A DNA stretch of 6,580 nt. It comes from Gemmatimonas phototrophica (GTDB lineage Bacteria; Gemmatimonadota; Gemmatimonadetes; Gemmatimonadales; Gemmatimonadaceae). The position numbers and the translations under genes were made by a program. Positions 5,419 through 6,580 of this stretch are shown in pieces. The notes beneath the pieces are model-generated. The model saw nothing but the letters and a program-made list of their open reading frames with translations, was not told where the DNA came from and made no database searches. The stretch spans positions 1 to 6,580 of the forward strand of contig CAMBRJ010000174.1 of assembly GCA_945870175.1 (NCBI GenBank), read 5' to 3'. Numbering within the stretch: the first letter of the stretch is position 1; every line of letters starts with the position of its first letter.

Positions 5419-6580
5419 TTACGACTCGGTCACCGACACCCGCGCGAGGCGCCGCGTCCCCCAAAGCCCAACGAGGATCGCCGGAATGAGCACGAGCGCC
5501 AGCGCGACGAAGACGCGGCGCGCGAGCGTACCCGCGCCCGCTTCGCGGTAGGTGAACGTCGGTAACTGCGCGAAGTCCTGCGCCGCGAACGGACGCTCGG
5601 CGAAAATGCGCCCGAAGAAGAACGCCTGCCACGCCCGATGATACGTATCCAACTGCGCATCGTATGCACGGAACCGCTCGGAGCCACGTCCAGCCACGTC
5701 GTGCAAGGCCTCTTGCACGACCATGGCCGGACTCACGAACCGGAAGCGAGCGGCGACCTGCTGCTGCTCGGCGAGCGCCGAGTCGAAGGCGGTGTAGGTC
5801 GCGCGCATCGCATCGTTCGTTCGCTCCTGCAGCGCGACGGTCCGCCCCCACGTGTTCGCCTTGCTCAGCGTCCCGGTCGCTGCCATTTCCGGATGATCGG
5901 CGAGGAACTGCCCTACCGCCGTATCGCCCTGCGCGGCGGCGCGGTCACTGACCTCGCGCAACTCGGTCGTGAGGGCCACGCGCGACGGGGCCGGATACCA
6001 GGTCGTGATGGCCGCCGCGTACAGCGACGGAACGAGCACCACGGTCAGCAGCCAGACGCCAAGCAACGCCAACGCATTCGTGGCCGAGCTTCTTCCCAGG
6101 GCATTGACCGCCACCGCCGCCGCGAACCAGAACAGTCCGTAGGCCAGCACGACCGCGAACCACAGACTTAAGCCGGCCATGGCACCGGGCGCCGTGACGT
6201 CCACACCGACCGCCAGCACGACCGCACACAGCAGGACCGCGGTGAGGGCGACCACCAGTGCGACCCGAACCGCCAGCTTGGTCAGCAGGACGACTCGGGT
6301 CTGTGTGGGTTGTGACATCAACAGCGCCATCGTGCCCTGCTCGCGCTCGGCCGATACGAGGTTGTACGTCAGCGCCAGAATCAGAAGCGGATAGACGAAG
6401 ACGATCGCGAACGAGAGATCAAACCGTCCGGCCAGCAGATTGTGTGGATTCTCGATTTCATCGTTGACGATGAAACTCTGCTTGCTGCGCAGCGAGACAC
6501 GGGCGTAGTACGGATACAGGTCACTCGACCCGACGGCCAACGGTGCCAACGGCGTGGGCGGCAGGATGGCGTAGCGCGTG
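5419..6580 (-). CDS. ABC-2 type transporter permease, DUF3526/NosY-like, 5'-truncated by window
   Basis: The visible 386 residues run from the window edge in frame (…TRYAILPPTPLAPLAVGSSDLYPYY) to TAA at 5421-5419, so the true start lies outside; the TTG at 6549 is not the start. Membrane segments are seen at fragment residues about 54-75, 98-126, 134-160, 168-190 and 356-373, and the first helix is expected upstream. Landmarks are DEIENPHNLLAGRFDLSFAIVFVYPLLI (40-67) and LVSAEREQGTMALLMSQP (74-91), the latter typical of permeases that pair with an ABC ATPase in the group once called multi-copper enzyme maturation (NosY). A long soluble region (about 191-350) between the last two helices is typical of DUF3526 proteins. 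A companion ATPase and a second permease probably lie upstream. The substrate is unknown. Confidence 0.88.
   Translation of the reverse strand, partial: TRYAILPPTPLAPLAVGSSDLYPYYARVSLRSKQSFIVNDEIENPHNLLAGRFDLSFAIVFVYPLLILALTYNLVSAEREQGTMALLMSQPTQTRVVLLTKLAVRVALVVALTAVLLCAVVLAVGVDVTAPGAMAGLSLWFAVVLAYGLFWFAAAVAVNALGRSSATNALALLGVWLLTVVLVPSLYAAAITTWYPAPSRVALTTELREVSDRAAAQGDTAVGQFLADHPEMAATGTLSKANTWGRTVALQERTNDAMRATYTAFDSALAEQQQVAARFRFVSPAMVVQEALHDVAGRGSERFRAYDAQLDTYHRAWQAFFFGRIFAERPFAAQDFAQLPTFTYREAGAGTLARRVFVALALVLIPAILVGLWGTRRLARVSVTES

Overview
This is a GC-rich chromosomal window, probably from the Gemmatimonadota (Gemmatimonas-like). The inference rests on base composition, frequent GTG/TTG starts, Ala/Arg-rich proteins, and export signals ending in motifs such as SAQ or AAQ. 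Similarity searches were not possible, so the taxon is a judgement. Six to seven genes are supported, all house-keeping or envelope-type. I see no rRNA, tRNA, CRISPR array, transposase or phage gene.

Left part (1-1302): the start of an exported M24-like (creatinase/Xaa-Pro dipeptidase-type) protein reads leftward out of the window. A 112-bp nearly perfect palindromic element (330-441) separates it from an upstream, co-directional gene for a single-pass membrane protein with a coiled coil. That gene is divergent from the next one.

Middle (1303-3012): a forward gene encodes a 398-aa predicted lipoprotein of a conserved uncharacterised family with a Rossmann/methyltransferase-like glycine motif. 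A 213-nt region that can fold precedes a cysteine-free (type B, zinc-independent) ribosomal protein L31 gene, which ends in a textbook intrinsic terminator.

Right part (3031-6580): four genes read leftward. In transcription order they are a 5'-truncated ABC-2 permease (DUF3526/NosY-like), an exported DUF2911 protein with an extra C-terminal beta-rich region, CopC, and CopD. CopC (periplasmic copper carrier) and CopD (eight-helix membrane partner) are 12 nt apart and form a clear copper-handling pair. Gaps of 144 nt and 111 nt separate the other genes, so one single operon is not assured. The first gap holds three 11-bp tandem repeats followed by an alternating-CG palindrome; the second holds a 15-bp operator-like palindrome upstream of copC.

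I did not find a convincing new multi-gene system. The items most worth a second look are the palindromic repeat element, the exported protein with a nucleotide-binding-like fold signature, the CopC whose N-terminal histidine is not placed at the predicted cleavage site, and the tandem repeats with sigma-54-like spacing.
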